A stretch of 39,315 nt of DNA, taken from NCBI GenBank assembly GCA_002368805.1, contig DFFH01000116.1, positions 1,947 to 41,261 of the forward strand. Direction: 5' to 3'. Origin of the DNA: Mageeibacillus sp. UBA3781 (GTDB lineage: Bacteria; Bacillota; Clostridia; Saccharofermentanales; Saccharofermentanaceae). The position numbers and the translations under genes are program-made. The notes under the pieces are model-generated. The model worked only from the letters and a program-made list of their open reading frames with translations, had not been told where the DNA came from and made no database searches. Positions 10,101 through 17,184 of this stretch are shown here, one piece after another (positions within the stretch are counted from its first letter, which is position 1; every line of letters begins with the position of its first letter).

Positions 10101-13100
10101 ACCTGACTCTGGACGCAAACGGCGGCTATATGACAGACGGCGCAGGTAATGATATTTCTGAGGATAGAAATGTCATCTGGAGCGGTGTAGGCACGATCCT
10201 TTTGGATGCAAGTGAGGAGCAGCTTATCTTTGGTGATATCCAGGCCAATGCTGCGATCCACCTTTATAAGTATTCCACCAGTGATGTCGATACCGGACTT
10301 TCCGGAGGCAAGCAGTACTTCAAGCATCCGGAGGGATATCTCCTTATCGGCTTTGATCCTCAGAGTGATCCGGAAAGCATTGTCTGGGTCGATCCGCAGA
10401 ATGATGCGATCACCGGCGGTTCGCAGCCCTATGTCCCGAATTATCCGGCTGACAGCATCATCGCCGTACAGCGTACAGATGATAAGAAACTCTATGCCAT
10501 CTGGGAACCGATGGTATATGCAACATTTGAAAACAAGACTGCAGGAGAAGTTACATTCACCCTTAGCTCTACAGACGGCGCACTTGAAGTCATCAATGTG
10601 AAAAAAGGCATGTATGACCGTACTCCGCTAAGCAGTGCAGACTCTATTACACTAGCTCCGGGTGAGAAGATCTCGCTGGCTTTCCCGAAGGGTGCAGAGA
10701 AGACGATCACTGTTTCCGGAACGAATGAACTTGGTCCCGGTAAAGTATTGATGTGGGATACATCCATCGCTCTTGCAGGGGATAGAACATATAGCACCAA
10801 TCCTCTTGTGGATCCGGATCCGGATAATAATTCTGCTGATCCTGGCACCGAGTTTAACCATACGGTAAATAACTCGACGCATACGCATGAACTTGCTTCC
10901 GGCGAGAAGAACAATCTTCAGAATTTCACCTTCGATGAAAAACTGCTCGTAAATGATAAGCCGTTAACAGTTACATTTACGTCCAGAGATAATGCATATG
11001 CGCTGCTGCTGAAAGATAACTGGAATGGCGACGGAACCGGCGGCGGAACGCAGGAGATCGACTATACTCTTGACGATATCCAGCCGGATTCGGTTACCGG
11101 CGAACCGAAATCCCAGGTGCTTCCGGGTACTAGCACACGCTTCGGCTATTCTTTCGTCGGATGGGCGTATGAGCCGGATGCGACTCAGCCGGACTTTCGG
11201 GCGTCCGGAAATATGCTGATACCTAATCTCAGCAAGGACGACGGGTTCTTCAGTGAGGGAACTCAGGATATCGATGGAGTTACGACCCGTACGCTGTATG
11301 CAGTCTGGGAGCCGCTGAAGGATGCGGTATATATCTACAAGGAAGTTCCGGAACCGGGCAACCAGAAAAAGCCATTTGACTTTACTTTGGCGATCACGGG
11401 TAGTTATCATGTCGGAAGTACGAATTATGTGATCAATAGCTCGACAAACCAGAATTCAGATACGGCTACGTCGAAGGTATTCTCGATCAAGCATGGAGAG
11501 TATCTGAGAGTCGTGACTACTGTTGACTACGGAATCCAGGCCGGACATACGAAAGCATTTATTCAGGCAGAAGTAGAAGTCTACTATCCTGTTATCGAGA
11601 ATGGAACTACCAGATACGAGAAGGATATGTCCCGATCTGCTATCGTGCGCTGGGAAAGAACTGTTACACCTAGAGACAATAACGGTTTTACCGGATTAAT
11701 GATCTCTGCCACAGAGGCTACGGATCAGTACTACACCACCAGTGTCACGCTGGATTATGAAGAGCATGATGACCAGCTGATGCTCGGTTCTGAGACATAT
11801 GACGTTTCCGATATTCCACAGACGAAAGAAACGAATCAGGTCTCCTGGACGAATACTGATGCGCATGGAACCGTAATCTATAACAACGTGATCAAGACGT
11901 ATGATGTGGCGGTAGAGAAGACCCTCATCCGTAATACAAGTGATCCTGAGAATTTCCAATATACTGCAAGCTATGTTCTGGATAAGGGCACATATCCATC
12001 AGAAGTCCAGCTGTTTGCAGAACCGAACTCTTTTATCGTCACGAGTGGTACGACGAACGATGTGGCACTGAAGGGCATCCCTGCCGGTGCGGAGCTGACC
12101 ATCAAAGAGCAGGATAACGACAACTACGATACCACTATCCTTAGAGGCTCGACGGAGACTGAGGGAAAAGAAACCGTCTTTACTGTCACGGAGAACAGCA
12201 CCGTGAAGTACACCAACACGCTTAAGTCCTATCCGGTCAAGTTCATCAAGATCGATCAGGCCGGGAATGCAGGTGTGGTTGCAGCGACATTCAATCTGGT
12301 GAACTCCACAGGCAAGTATAATCTTGGGACAAACCTCCAGGCATATGACAATGCCGGAAGTAATGGTGTGTTCTATACCAGTGATGACACATACGAGCCG
12401 CTGTATGCGGGTTACACATATACGCTTACCGAGACCTTTACTGAGTCCGGATACCTCGGTCTGGACGGACCTGTGACGATCAAGGTCAGCGGAGATAAGA
12501 ATGCACCGTTTACGATCTCCGATCCGCGTGTCACAGCGGAGTGGGATAACACGAATAAAGTCTGGATCTTCGAGGTCAAGAATCTGGAAGAAAAAGATAT
12601 TTCTATTGTAAAAGCACTCCATGACCCGCTTCTTACACAGAGGACATTTAAATTCAGGTGGAGCTATAAGTTCGATAGTAATCTGGATAACTCTATAGAT
12701 CCGGATACCGAGATCTTCAGCGGCACATTTACTCTGTCTCCGATCTCCGGTTCTACAGCAGGAACCAAGCTGACGATCCCGGCAGGTGCGACAGACCTGG
12801 TCATCGAAGAGCTGTACGAGGATAGCGGTTCGGATAAGTACGCCTGGGTAAAAAACGTGTATGATACCAAGCTCCAGCTGAATAGTGAAACTGCGACGGA
12901 AGGATATTCCTACACTATCCGGTATGTTGATACTGCAGCAACGATCACCTTTACCAATACGAGAAAGACAGTTCCGGTAACCGTGAGAAAGAAGGTCGTC
13001 GGAGAAGGAGGAACCTTTAACTTTGAAGCACTTCTGAGCTACAGTTCCGCGATCAGTAACTATACTCTGAATGACAGAGGAACGACAGACACGACTGCTG

Positions 13101-13477
13101 ATGATCTGATCACGGGAACAGACGGTAAGGCTCCCTTTACCCTGTCTCCGGCAAGAAATGGTGAGGACACCATTATTCTGAGTGTTCCGTACGGAGCAAA
13201 CCTGAACGTCACGGAAACATCGACAGGTGCTTTTACCACATCGGTACAGACCGGTACAGATCCGGCTCAGGCGGGTATTACGACAGGACAGCTGACGATC
13301 ACGGACCCGGTCACTATCACATTTACTAACAGTGGTGTAACGATCGCGCCGACAGGTTATTCTGTGACGAATACTCCTTACATGTGGATCTTTATCCTGG
13401 GAATTCTGATCATCGCCGGAATGAACGTCCCGTTCTTCTTCTGGAAAAACAAGAGAAGAAAAGAGGAACAGGAGTAA
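4139..13477 (+). CDS. Giant repeat-rich pilus-associated surface adhesin with APTGY sorting signal
   Basis: 3112 residues. The ATG at 4139 is chosen because it is followed by a signal peptide (1-45, cut near AVSA) and preceded by AGGAG about 12 nt upstream; it overlaps the sortase stop by 8 nt. Order: three related N-terminal domains (about 51-197, 198-330, 350-470), each ending in a GFSVY- or SFSVY-like strand; a long middle with InlB B-type (Listeria-Bacteroides) repeats recognisable by FAGW/FKGW/FLGW cores near 695, 810, 1348, 1580, 1811, 1918 and 2336; a tyrosine-rich repeat module (985-1278); then about five Cna-B/DUF7601-like domains from about 2393, starting near 2393, 2587, 2696, 2817 and 2944, several with Lys, Glu and FTNT isopeptide-type positions as in the pilin. 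The end is APTGY (3070-3074), a membrane helix and KNKRRKEEQE. Likely tip adhesin; ligand unknown. Confidence 0.85.
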   Translation: MFKRWSNKITRPLISTVLAASLLLSVFPLGLIDSPFLRTSRAVSAAPDDDTYTLEKALTGSDGKNYRFTATYTSDSGIPADAELIVKEIIEDEKIDAYLEDTQTALESDKIGYARFFDICIAKDGEELQPEDGSKVNMQILLEDAGEDDLSVVHFPEDPGNGSVEVVENTTSSENTDTVVEFDTEGFSVYGIVSTTVFTTITASDGRTYRIEASFTDKSGIPSDAELKVSEISEEEYADYLTSASQAIGEDIHSVVYGKFFDISLEKAGVKYQPVDGSTVKVKVDLMDTPKVEDVKVVHFEGDTAEELTASTNGRSVRFETDGFSVFSFLDFSLTDRMVNATIDNDASDSEMKTGTLFSNDDIVISGSMPSTGIIEAKRVDVSVNGKDAIVAYDIKIYASELMKILGITWQPGASALSVQLKSDAIKAPSVDVYHMEDTNSPAQLVSENLGAKNRTVTFDAASFSVYVIIEHEGEAVETPRVAFHYISPNYQENNNEGIYSYTAPGYEFLNKHNEYQITQILKDGETLEQIVNPPNKTDSLGQEVSFFYGWYTVDASEDTTEYNTGAPASPYYNGTITYTWMDPKKVPEKTAISITPVDENSNGTIEAGESVNWSIGATSGTAVIDSEGTAHVYIAPVYEDYHFVNFHMGHKEANAGLRNNLLTRRLVVFGQNSSAVVRIGDVEAPSPDPRHQIFAGWETVDFTDPSTPQTVIYYETLDIDGNEKNILQDGTTTTPQADGYGFKIKLTKSDSTPSSLDLYPVFAEARWVNFNTGRSGNGASYVGSLYRLTNDENKGTAFTSFPTSTRPGYLFAGWYLSPTDGTVNTADQLTDETGAFVASAKGKTYYGSDTTISTDPTAGEKLFEITSDGRLLVYKALDSLTVYANWVPDTVDYTVVYWLQNANDDDYTLMYYKRMTDIAGHQTAAAPIATSESIYTENNLKFMHLSTDQDKATAGDQNNIQQKEIAGDGSTIVNVYYDRDVYTLRFDIGFAAKTSNSGSTTTYTTMTASEAETYSGTVYGVVNGNYVPLTRYTLSDGTEIFGYVDNSANSGTMYGADGGVYSPVTANTTNTTTYTADYKYTQNNNATTNLFGLVNGEYVPVYRIQRLYSPDYFTNASKTDYYWTGNGFSNAVTIYNVNGTYYRTRSGRIGNYTYSNEVIPYSRGTDQTYYYYLDGGDRYTGTSRYTRATDGSTDVTNNSSLNTTGRYYIDDNGGKVPVTAHSSTVTTYTMNGNTYTGDIVVPYSGKYYQMTTMSGTWRYFVSGTTAPNYSATSNWDTFLTADARDLGTTNPFGPDEYTGTYEVSGIRYNNNSYDGVIYYYDITAKYGENILNRYPGSQPPRVNGNNSYLFVGWLAQRDSYYNARLNTSIKGYFETVSEDLILTGGAIPGYNTKNENVSPNNYSAVTVDKDNNTNSITGEYGITQEFHCRYTSLNGAKKYLYRIYLSDVDNINVYPDEPTEKFVITAGSGSNPDIQTPPTYYGYHMVSKVLIDSNGNELVPRNDNYSEYEIPELNQAGVGNGMIMVFRFQPNEHKLAFKYGFGADSSLINTEFAAPQNINYGQSLANSDTYTDAAIAATPAGYSFKGWYENFDGVGNPFNFNSTMPDGDIVLYAVYEPVRYRVIINPNGAEIDHIDHTGDSYTGSYNGIPYSFEPFNRAANGERSADSGYNKSQSTYINGTFGKLIEEYTLRRNHVPIGDAAATSYNGRLYYYVNFQYNSSDGSGLPSDLRNALYVDVTPSTPGGEIDETELRALYDFFHEDTATNFDLAPELFPGMTAQNLSYDAWKNLYVQKQSNGSNPQLFRKCNEKENWVFLGWFKDGESMPYNFSTPVSGPFTLTARWRLDGGYTIQYTPEYWLDSEDGNRYLINGAMDSWTDPDPNAATGVFSYTDGAPTTIYKQPTDLTKNGIAVNDESVNFLGWRVVSITSTTVNGQTIQTYTPLEDGVLYDPGDDYIVNVQFADSNNIIHMQAVYEETGSSLRRPNIANLTLDANGGYMTDGAGNDISEDRNVIWSGVGTILLDASEEQLIFGDIQANAAIHLYKYSTSDVDTGLSGGKQYFKHPEGYLLIGFDPQSDPESIVWVDPQNDAITGGSQPYVPNYPADSIIAVQRTDDKKLYAIWEPMVYATFENKTAGEVTFTLSSTDGALEVINVKKGMYDRTPLSSADSITLAPGEKISLAFPKGAEKTITVSGTNELGPGKVLMWDTSIALAGDRTYSTNPLVDPDPDNNSADPGTEFNHTVNNSTHTHELASGEKNNLQNFTFDEKLLVNDKPLTVTFTSRDNAYALLLKDNWNGDGTGGGTQEIDYTLDDIQPDSVTGEPKSQVLPGTSTRFGYSFVGWAYEPDATQPDFRASGNMLIPNLSKDDGFFSEGTQDIDGVTTRTLYAVWEPLKDAVYIYKEVPEPGNQKKPFDFTLAITGSYHVGSTNYVINSSTNQNSDTATSKVFSIKHGEYLRVVTTVDYGIQAGHTKAFIQAEVEVYYPVIENGTTRYEKDMSRSAIVRWERTVTPRDNNGFTGLMISATEATDQYYTTSVTLDYEEHDDQLMLGSETYDVSDIPQTKETNQVSWTNTDAHGTVIYNNVIKTYDVAVEKTLIRNTSDPENFQYTASYVLDKGTYPSEVQLFAEPNSFIVTSGTTNDVALKGIPAGAELTIKEQDNDNYDTTILRGSTETEGKETVFTVTENSTVKYTNTLKSYPVKFIKIDQAGNAGVVAATFNLVNSTGKYNLGTNLQAYDNAGSNGVFYTSDDTYEPLYAGYTYTLTETFTESGYLGLDGPVTIKVSGDKNAPFTISDPRVTAEWDNTNKVWIFEVKNLEEKDISIVKALHDPLLTQRTFKFRWSYKFDSNLDNSIDPDTEIFSGTFTLSPISGSTAGTKLTIPAGATDLVIEELYEDSGSDKYAWVKNVYDTKLQLNSETATEGYSYTIRYVDTAATITFTNTRKTVPVTVRKKVVGEGGTFNFEALLSYSSAISNYTLNDRGTTDTTADDLITGTDGKAPFTLSPARNGEDTIILSVPYGANLNVTETSTGAFTTSVQTGTDPAQAGITTGQLTITDPVTITFTNSGVTIAPTGYSVTNTPYMWIFILGILIIAGMNVPFFFWKNKRRKEEQE
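7091..7972 (+). repeat. Tyrosine-rich degenerate repeat module inside the adhesin
   Basis: Residues about 985-1278 of the adhesin contain roughly six degenerate copies of a short unit of the form Y-G-x-x-x-G-x-Y-x-P-V: VYGVVNGNYVPL, MYGADGGVYSPV, LFGLVNGEYVPV, IYNVNGTYYRT, YYIDDNGGKVPV and a further MNGNTYTGD/VVPYSG copy. Spacers are rich in Thr, Ser, Asn and Tyr. The DNA appears more AT-rich than the flanking InlB-repeat regions. I do not recognise a named family for it. Confidence 0.6.
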
Positions 13478-13594
13478 AAGCGTTCCGTTCGGAGATATCA
13501 CTATCGTAATCGGTTTCGAAAAATGCATTTCCGATGTGTACTGATGTCAGATATATGATATTATAGTTCTATCTGAATAAGGGAGAATACGATT

Positions 13595-14566
13595 ATGAAA
13601 GAAAGAACACCTCTTGTAACCCATATCTTTACTGCAGACCCGTCTGCACATGTTTTTAACGGTAAGATCTATGTCTATCCGTCCCACGATATCCCGCATG
13701 ACGGCGAGGATAACGATGACGGTGATGAGTACAGAATGGAGGACTATCACGTTCTTTCTCTCGATAACCTCGATGCAGACTGCGTCGATAACGGCGAGGC
13801 TCTCCATATGAAGAATGTTCCGTGGGTCAGCAAGCAGATGTGGGCTCCGGACTGCGCATATAAGAATGGTAAGTATTACCTTTATTTCCCGGCACGCGAC
13901 AAGGACGGCATCTTCCGTATCGGTGTTGCTGTATCCGATAAGCCGGAAGGTCCTTTTGCACCGGAAGACAACTATATCGAGGGTTCCTACTCCATCGACC
14001 CGGCTGTACTCGTAGATGACGACGGACGCGCTTACATCTACTATGGTGGTCTCTGGGGCGGCCAGCTCGAGATGTGGCAGACCGGGAAATTCGATGAGAA
14101 CACACCTCGTCCGGCCGGAAAAGATAAGGCGCTCGGACCGATGTTCGCAGAGCTCAATGACGACATGAAGTCCTTTAAGACAGAGCCGAAGCATCTGGAG
14201 ATCCTAGATGAGAACGGTGAACCCCTGAAGGCTGAAGACGAAGACCGCCGTTATTTCGAAGGTCCGTGGATGCATAAGTACAACGGTCTTTATTACCTCT
14301 CTTATTCGACGGGAACGACACACTACCTCGTATATGCGACATCCGAGAATCCGGATGGTCCGTTTACTTACAGAGGACGCATCATGGAGCCGGTCATCGG
14401 CTGGACGACCCACCACTCGATCGTGGAGTATCAGGGCAAGTGGTATCTGTTCTATCATGACTGCGAGCTCAGCAACGGCATCAACCACCGCCGCTGCGTG
14501 AAGTACACCGAGCTCAAGTATAATGAGGACGGCACGATCCAGACCATCAAACCGTACGAGAAATAA
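13595..14566 (+). CDS. Glycoside hydrolase family 43 (beta-xylosidase / alpha-L-arabinofuranosidase type)
   Basis: 323 residues without a signal peptide, so probably cytoplasmic and acting on imported oligosaccharides. The five-bladed propeller fold is indicated by the GH43 catalytic set: Asp15 in ADPSAH (general base), Asp135 in SIDPAVL (pKa modulator) and Glu222 in FEGPWMH (general acid). The length matches a single catalytic domain with no C-terminal accessory domain. GGGAG lies 9 nt before the ATG. It stands alone, 117 nt after the giant adhesin gene, in which I see no strong terminator. Removal of xylose or arabinose from hemicellulose fragments is the likely role; the exact substrate cannot be read from the sequence. 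Confidence 0.88.
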   Translation: MKERTPLVTHIFTADPSAHVFNGKIYVYPSHDIPHDGEDNDDGDEYRMEDYHVLSLDNLDADCVDNGEALHMKNVPWVSKQMWAPDCAYKNGKYYLYFPARDKDGIFRIGVAVSDKPEGPFAPEDNYIEGSYSIDPAVLVDDDGRAYIYYGGLWGGQLEMWQTGKFDENTPRPAGKDKALGPMFAELNDDMKSFKTEPKHLEILDENGEPLKAEDEDRRYFEGPWMHKYNGLYYLSYSTGTTHYLVYATSENPDGPFTYRGRIMEPVIGWTTHHSIVEYQGKWYLFYHDCELSNGINHRRCVKYTELKYNEDGTIQTIKPYEK

Positions 14567-14579
14567 GAAGACTCGACAC

Positions 14580-14615
14580 GGAGCGTTTCCTAAAAAAGGA
14601 GACGCTCCTTCATTT
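14580..14615 (+). terminator. Intrinsic terminator after the GH43 gene
   Basis: A 12-bp stem (GGAGCGTTTCCT at 14580-14591 with AGGAGACGCTCC at 14597-14608, one G-U pair) with an A5 loop and a short T-rich tail (TTCATTT). It lies 13 nt after the GH43 stop. Confidence 0.7.
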
Positions 14616-14633
14616 CGGACAAAGAGGTTCACT

Positions 14634-15170
14634 ATGGAAAAAGAACAGTGGGACGTATATGATATTCACCGCATAAAGACCGGCGAGGTCGTCACACGTG
14701 GGGAGAAGGCGGCGCCCGGCCAGTACCGGATGGTCGTGCATATCTGTATTATTAATTCCGAAGGAAAGATGCTGATCCAGCAGCGCCAGCCCTTCAAATC
14801 GGACTGGTCGAACCTGTGGGATGTCACGGTGGGCGGATGCTCAAGAACCGGCGAGACATCGCAGGACGCGGCACATCGCGAGGTGCTCGAAGAGATCGGC
14901 CTGGATATCGACTTTACCGGGGTACTGCCGCGGTTTACGGTGAACTGGCTAAGTGGATTTGATGATGTTTACGTTCTGAAACAGGAGGTCGATGTATCTT
15001 CTTTATCCCTTCAAGAGGAAGAGGTGCAGGCGGTCCGCTGGGCGTCACATGATGAGATCATCGACATGATCCGCGAAGGTACATTTATCACTTATCACGA
15101 GAGTTTCATCGATATGTGCTTCGCTATGAGTGACAGCTACGGAGAACACGCCGACGAAGAACTGAGATAA
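14634..15170 (+). CDS. NUDIX hydrolase (isopentenyl-diphosphate isomerase-like subgroup)
   Basis: 178 residues. The ATG at 14634 has AAAGAGG 7 nt upstream; an earlier in-frame ATG lies across the GH43 end and terminator and is rejected. The Nudix box is complete at residues 68-90: G-x5-E-x7-REVLEEIGL, which binds the divalent metal and cuts a diphosphate bond. The leading segment (WDVYDIHRIKTG, then LIQQR and WDVTVGG) matches the group related to IPP isomerase, often labelled Nudix hydrolase of unknown substrate. No isoprenoid genes are nearby, so isomerase activity is not supported. It has its own start between two terminators and so looks monocistronic. Confidence 0.85.
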   Translation: MEKEQWDVYDIHRIKTGEVVTRGEKAAPGQYRMVVHICIINSEGKMLIQQRQPFKSDWSNLWDVTVGGCSRTGETSQDAAHREVLEEIGLDIDFTGVLPRFTVNWLSGFDDVYVLKQEVDVSSLSLQEEEVQAVRWASHDEIIDMIREGTFITYHESFIDMCFAMSDSYGEHADEELR

Positions 15171-15186
15171 TTCCGCAGTAAAAAGA

Positions 15187-15270
15187 AGCGCACATGAAAA
15201 AGATTTCGAAGTGCCTCCGCAGGCGTAGCCGAGGACCAGCACGAGAAACTTTTTCTGTGCGCTATTTTAT
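15187..15270. terminator. Long imperfect hairpin, probably a bidirectional terminator and possibly a dispersed repeat
   Basis: Outer arms 15187-15202 (starting AGCGCACATG) and 15249-15263 (ending TGTGCGCT) pair almost perfectly with one bulged T. Inside, further pairing involves GTGC/GCAC and CCTC/GAGG. T-rich tracts follow on both strands. It separates the Nudix gene (plus) from the PH-domain gene (minus), which face each other. At about 77 nt it is much longer and more elaborate than the other terminators in the window. Confidence 0.6.
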
Positions 15271-15280
15271 TGAGGAATTA

Positions 15281-15790
15281 TCAGGTTTGTTTTTCCGGCG
15301 GGTTCTTCTGGATTTTGTCTTGAAGCTTTAAGATGATCAAAGCGAGCTCTTCGGCATTTCGGATGTTCCGTAGCATGATCTTCTTGCCGTTATACGGATA
15401 GATGATGAGGTGTGCGTAGTGGAATAGCTTCGTTCCGATGGTGGCCCGTATCTCGACGTCCTTGATCTCGGAAAGGGAGATCTCGATCTGGCGGTGGGAG
15501 GGGAGGAAGGCAAAGATCTGTCCATAGAGACGGAACCTGGTGACGAATACCAGCGTACTGAGCCGGCAGACAAGTGCGACGGCAAATCCGAGAAAGGCGA
15601 TGAGCCAGAATCCGAAAGAAAGAAGTCCCAAGAGTCGCCCGTATTTCGTATGCATATCAGATACAAAGTATAAAAATCCCAGAAGACAGCTGAGGATCAG
15701 ATCCGCCAGCACCGGGACCAGAGACGATCGCATGTAAAAGAGGATCGAGTTATCCTTATCGTTTCTTTTTTCAATCGGTTCGAATTTCAT
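15281..15790 (-). CDS. Small membrane protein with bacterial PH domain
   Basis: 169 residues. Two closely spaced membrane helices (about 24-44 and 53-79) are followed by a beta-rich domain (about 83-160) with the pattern of bacterial PH-domain proteins of the YdbS/YdbT kind (FRLYGQI, then ISLSEIKDVEIR and KIMLRNI). The tail is charged. It begins 6 nt after the stop of the PotD-like gene upstream on the minus strand, so the two are probably co-transcribed, though no functional link is known. The function of such proteins is not established; membrane anchoring with a cytosolic PH-like domain is the expected topology. Confidence 0.65.
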   Translation of the reverse strand: MKFEPIEKRNDKDNSILFYMRSSLVPVLADLILSCLLGFLYFVSDMHTKYGRLLGLLSFGFWLIAFLGFAVALVCRLSTLVFVTRFRLYGQIFAFLPSHRQIEISLSEIKDVEIRATIGTKLFHYAHLIIYPYNGKKIMLRNIRNAEELALIILKLQDKIQKNPPEKQT

Positions 15791-15796
15791 GGTGTA

Positions 15797-16924
15797 TTAG
15801 AGAGAAGCGCCGATCGCTTTCCAGATATCTTCATACTTCCGCTCGTATTCTTCAGAAGAGTAGTAGACCTCAAGCTGCGCAAATGTCTCCGCATCCGGGT
15901 AATAGTAAGGATTGTTCGCGATCTTCGGATCGAGCATCTTCCAGGCGGCAGTGTTCGGGGTGGAGTAGCCGACTGCCTGGCAGTTTGCAAGCGCGACCTG
16001 CGGGTCATACATATAATTGATGAATTCATGGGCACCGTTTACGTTTTTCGCATTGGTGGGGATACACATCATGTCCACAGACCAGTTGCTGCCGGAAGGG
16101 AGGACGAAGCGCATATCGATGCTGCCGCTCTTGCCACTCTCCCGGATGCGGTCGCTTATGACCTTATGGTCTCCGGACCATCCGACGGATGCTACCAGAT
16201 CACCATTTACCATGCGTTCCTTGAGGTTATCGATACCGAGTGCAGGATCGACCTCGGCCTTCTGATCGAGAAGCACCTGCCGGGCTTCGGCAAGCTCATC
16301 ATTATTGATGGAATTGATACTGTATCCGCAGTAGTTCAGTGCGACGCCGATGGACTCCCGCATGCTCCTGTACATGCCGATCTTCCCTTTATATTGCTTA
16401 TCAAAAAGCACTCCCCAGATCTCTTTCGGATCACGGGTATTCTCCGGCAGATCCACGCGGTTGGCGTCGTAGATCAGACCGACGGTGCAGTACAGATACG
16501 GGATCGCGAACTTCAGCATCGCATCGTTGATGTCTTTGTCGCGGGAATACTTTACAGAGTAGAAGAGGGGGTCAAGATATTCTTTTACATTTGGAAGTTT
16601 GTCCCAGTCCAGATCGCGCAGACGGTCCTCACGGAGAAGACGGGACACCATATATTCCGACGGGATGATGACGTCATAAGAGTTATTCAGGTTCGGGTAC
16701 ATCGTCTCGTTGTCTTCGAAAGTACGATATACGACTTTATACTTCGAGTGCGTCTTCTCGAAGTTTGCGATCGTATCTTCCGCGATATAATCACCCCAGT
16801 TGTAGATGACGAGTTCTTTTCGAGCATCACAGGCCGTAGAACAGACCGATGTGAATAGAAGAAAAGCTGAGATGCCGATGGACGAAAGACGACGCAAAAA
16901 ACCGATATGTTTTTTCACTAACAT
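15797..16924 (-). CDS. potD: PotD-type polyamine-binding lipoprotein, orphan of its transporter
   Basis: 375 residues. The N terminus is a lipoprotein signal: basic start, hydrophobic stretch and Cys32 in STAC. The mature part matches spermidine/putrescine periplasmic-type binding proteins: LVIYNWGDYI at its start, YDVIIPSEYMVSRL, the WGVLFDKQYKGKI segment and a C-terminal EFINYMYDP region. In polyamine systems it feeds PotABC, but no permease or ATPase gene is adjacent, so in this genome the partner must be elsewhere or upstream genes have been lost. AGGAGG lies only 3 nt before the ATG but 9 nt before an in-frame GTG two codons in, so the true start may be the GTG (16918). Confidence 0.88.
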   Translation of the reverse strand: MLVKKHIGFLRRLSSIGISAFLLFTSVCSTACDARKELVIYNWGDYIAEDTIANFEKTHSKYKVVYRTFEDNETMYPNLNNSYDVIIPSEYMVSRLLREDRLRDLDWDKLPNVKEYLDPLFYSVKYSRDKDINDAMLKFAIPYLYCTVGLIYDANRVDLPENTRDPKEIWGVLFDKQYKGKIGMYRSMRESIGVALNYCGYSINSINNDELAEARQVLLDQKAEVDPALGIDNLKERMVNGDLVASVGWSGDHKVISDRIRESGKSGSIDMRFVLPSGSNWSVDMMCIPTNAKNVNGAHEFINYMYDPQVALANCQAVGYSTPNTAAWKMLDPKIANNPYYYPDAETFAQLEVYYSSEEYERKYEDIWKAIGASL

Positions 16925-16972
16925 TCTCCTCCTGTACCTATGTTAGAGAAAAGAAACCCTAGACCCGCACAC

Positions 16973-16981
16973 ATTATAACA
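16973..16981 (-). promoter_or_regulatory. Extended -10 promoter of the PotD-like gene
   Basis: On the minus strand TGTTATAAT is a perfect -10 with a TGn extension, about 50 nt before the start codon. No good -35 is seen at 17 bp, as is usual for extended -10 promoters. Confidence 0.55.
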
Positions 16982-17030
16982 TACTCTGGGGAGCATGATT
17001 CTCAAGCTTTCTTTCTTCTTCGCCCCGGTA

Positions 17031-17048
17031 AGCCTGAAAAGTCAGGCT
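17031..17048. other. Short perfect hairpin in the potD-proB intergenic region
   Basis: AGCCTGA (17031-17037), loop AAAG, TCAGGCT (17042-17048), followed on the plus strand by GCTTTTCGG. It lies upstream of both divergent promoters, so it is not an obvious terminator for a known gene. Function unclear. Confidence 0.35.
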
Positions 17049-17076
17049 GCTTTTCGGCAGCGGATTAAAAATCCAA

Positions 17077-17105
17077 TTGCATTTTCTCACGGAAGATATT
17101 ATTCT
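17077..17105 (+). promoter_or_regulatory. Promoter of proB
   Basis: TTGCAT (17077-17082) and TATTCT (17100-17105) are separated by 17 bp, about 80 nt before the proB start. This is the best plus-strand promoter in the 260-nt divergent gap. Confidence 0.5.
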
Positions 17106-17184
17106 ATATGTTGCTGTGGTACGTTCAGGAGGCGCTTCCGGCGTCGGACGAACTGCCGCAAATGCATGTAAATGAGGTCGATCA

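Noticed and set aside
11999..13528. A 509-codon open frame on the minus strand opposite the adhesin gene, with other long minus-strand frames nearby
   Set aside because: Its residues are Cys- and Arg-rich with no domain pattern, it has no ribosome binding site, and the plus-strand adhesin frame is clearly coding. It is a shadow of codon bias.
14523..14633. Longer N terminus for the Nudix protein
   Set aside because: It would run through the GH43 stop and the terminator hairpin, and the ATG at 14634 has a proper ribosome binding site.
16028..16858. A 276-codon plus-strand frame opposite the PotD-like gene
   Set aside because: The minus-strand frame matches PotD throughout, while the plus-strand product has no recognisable features or ribosome binding site.
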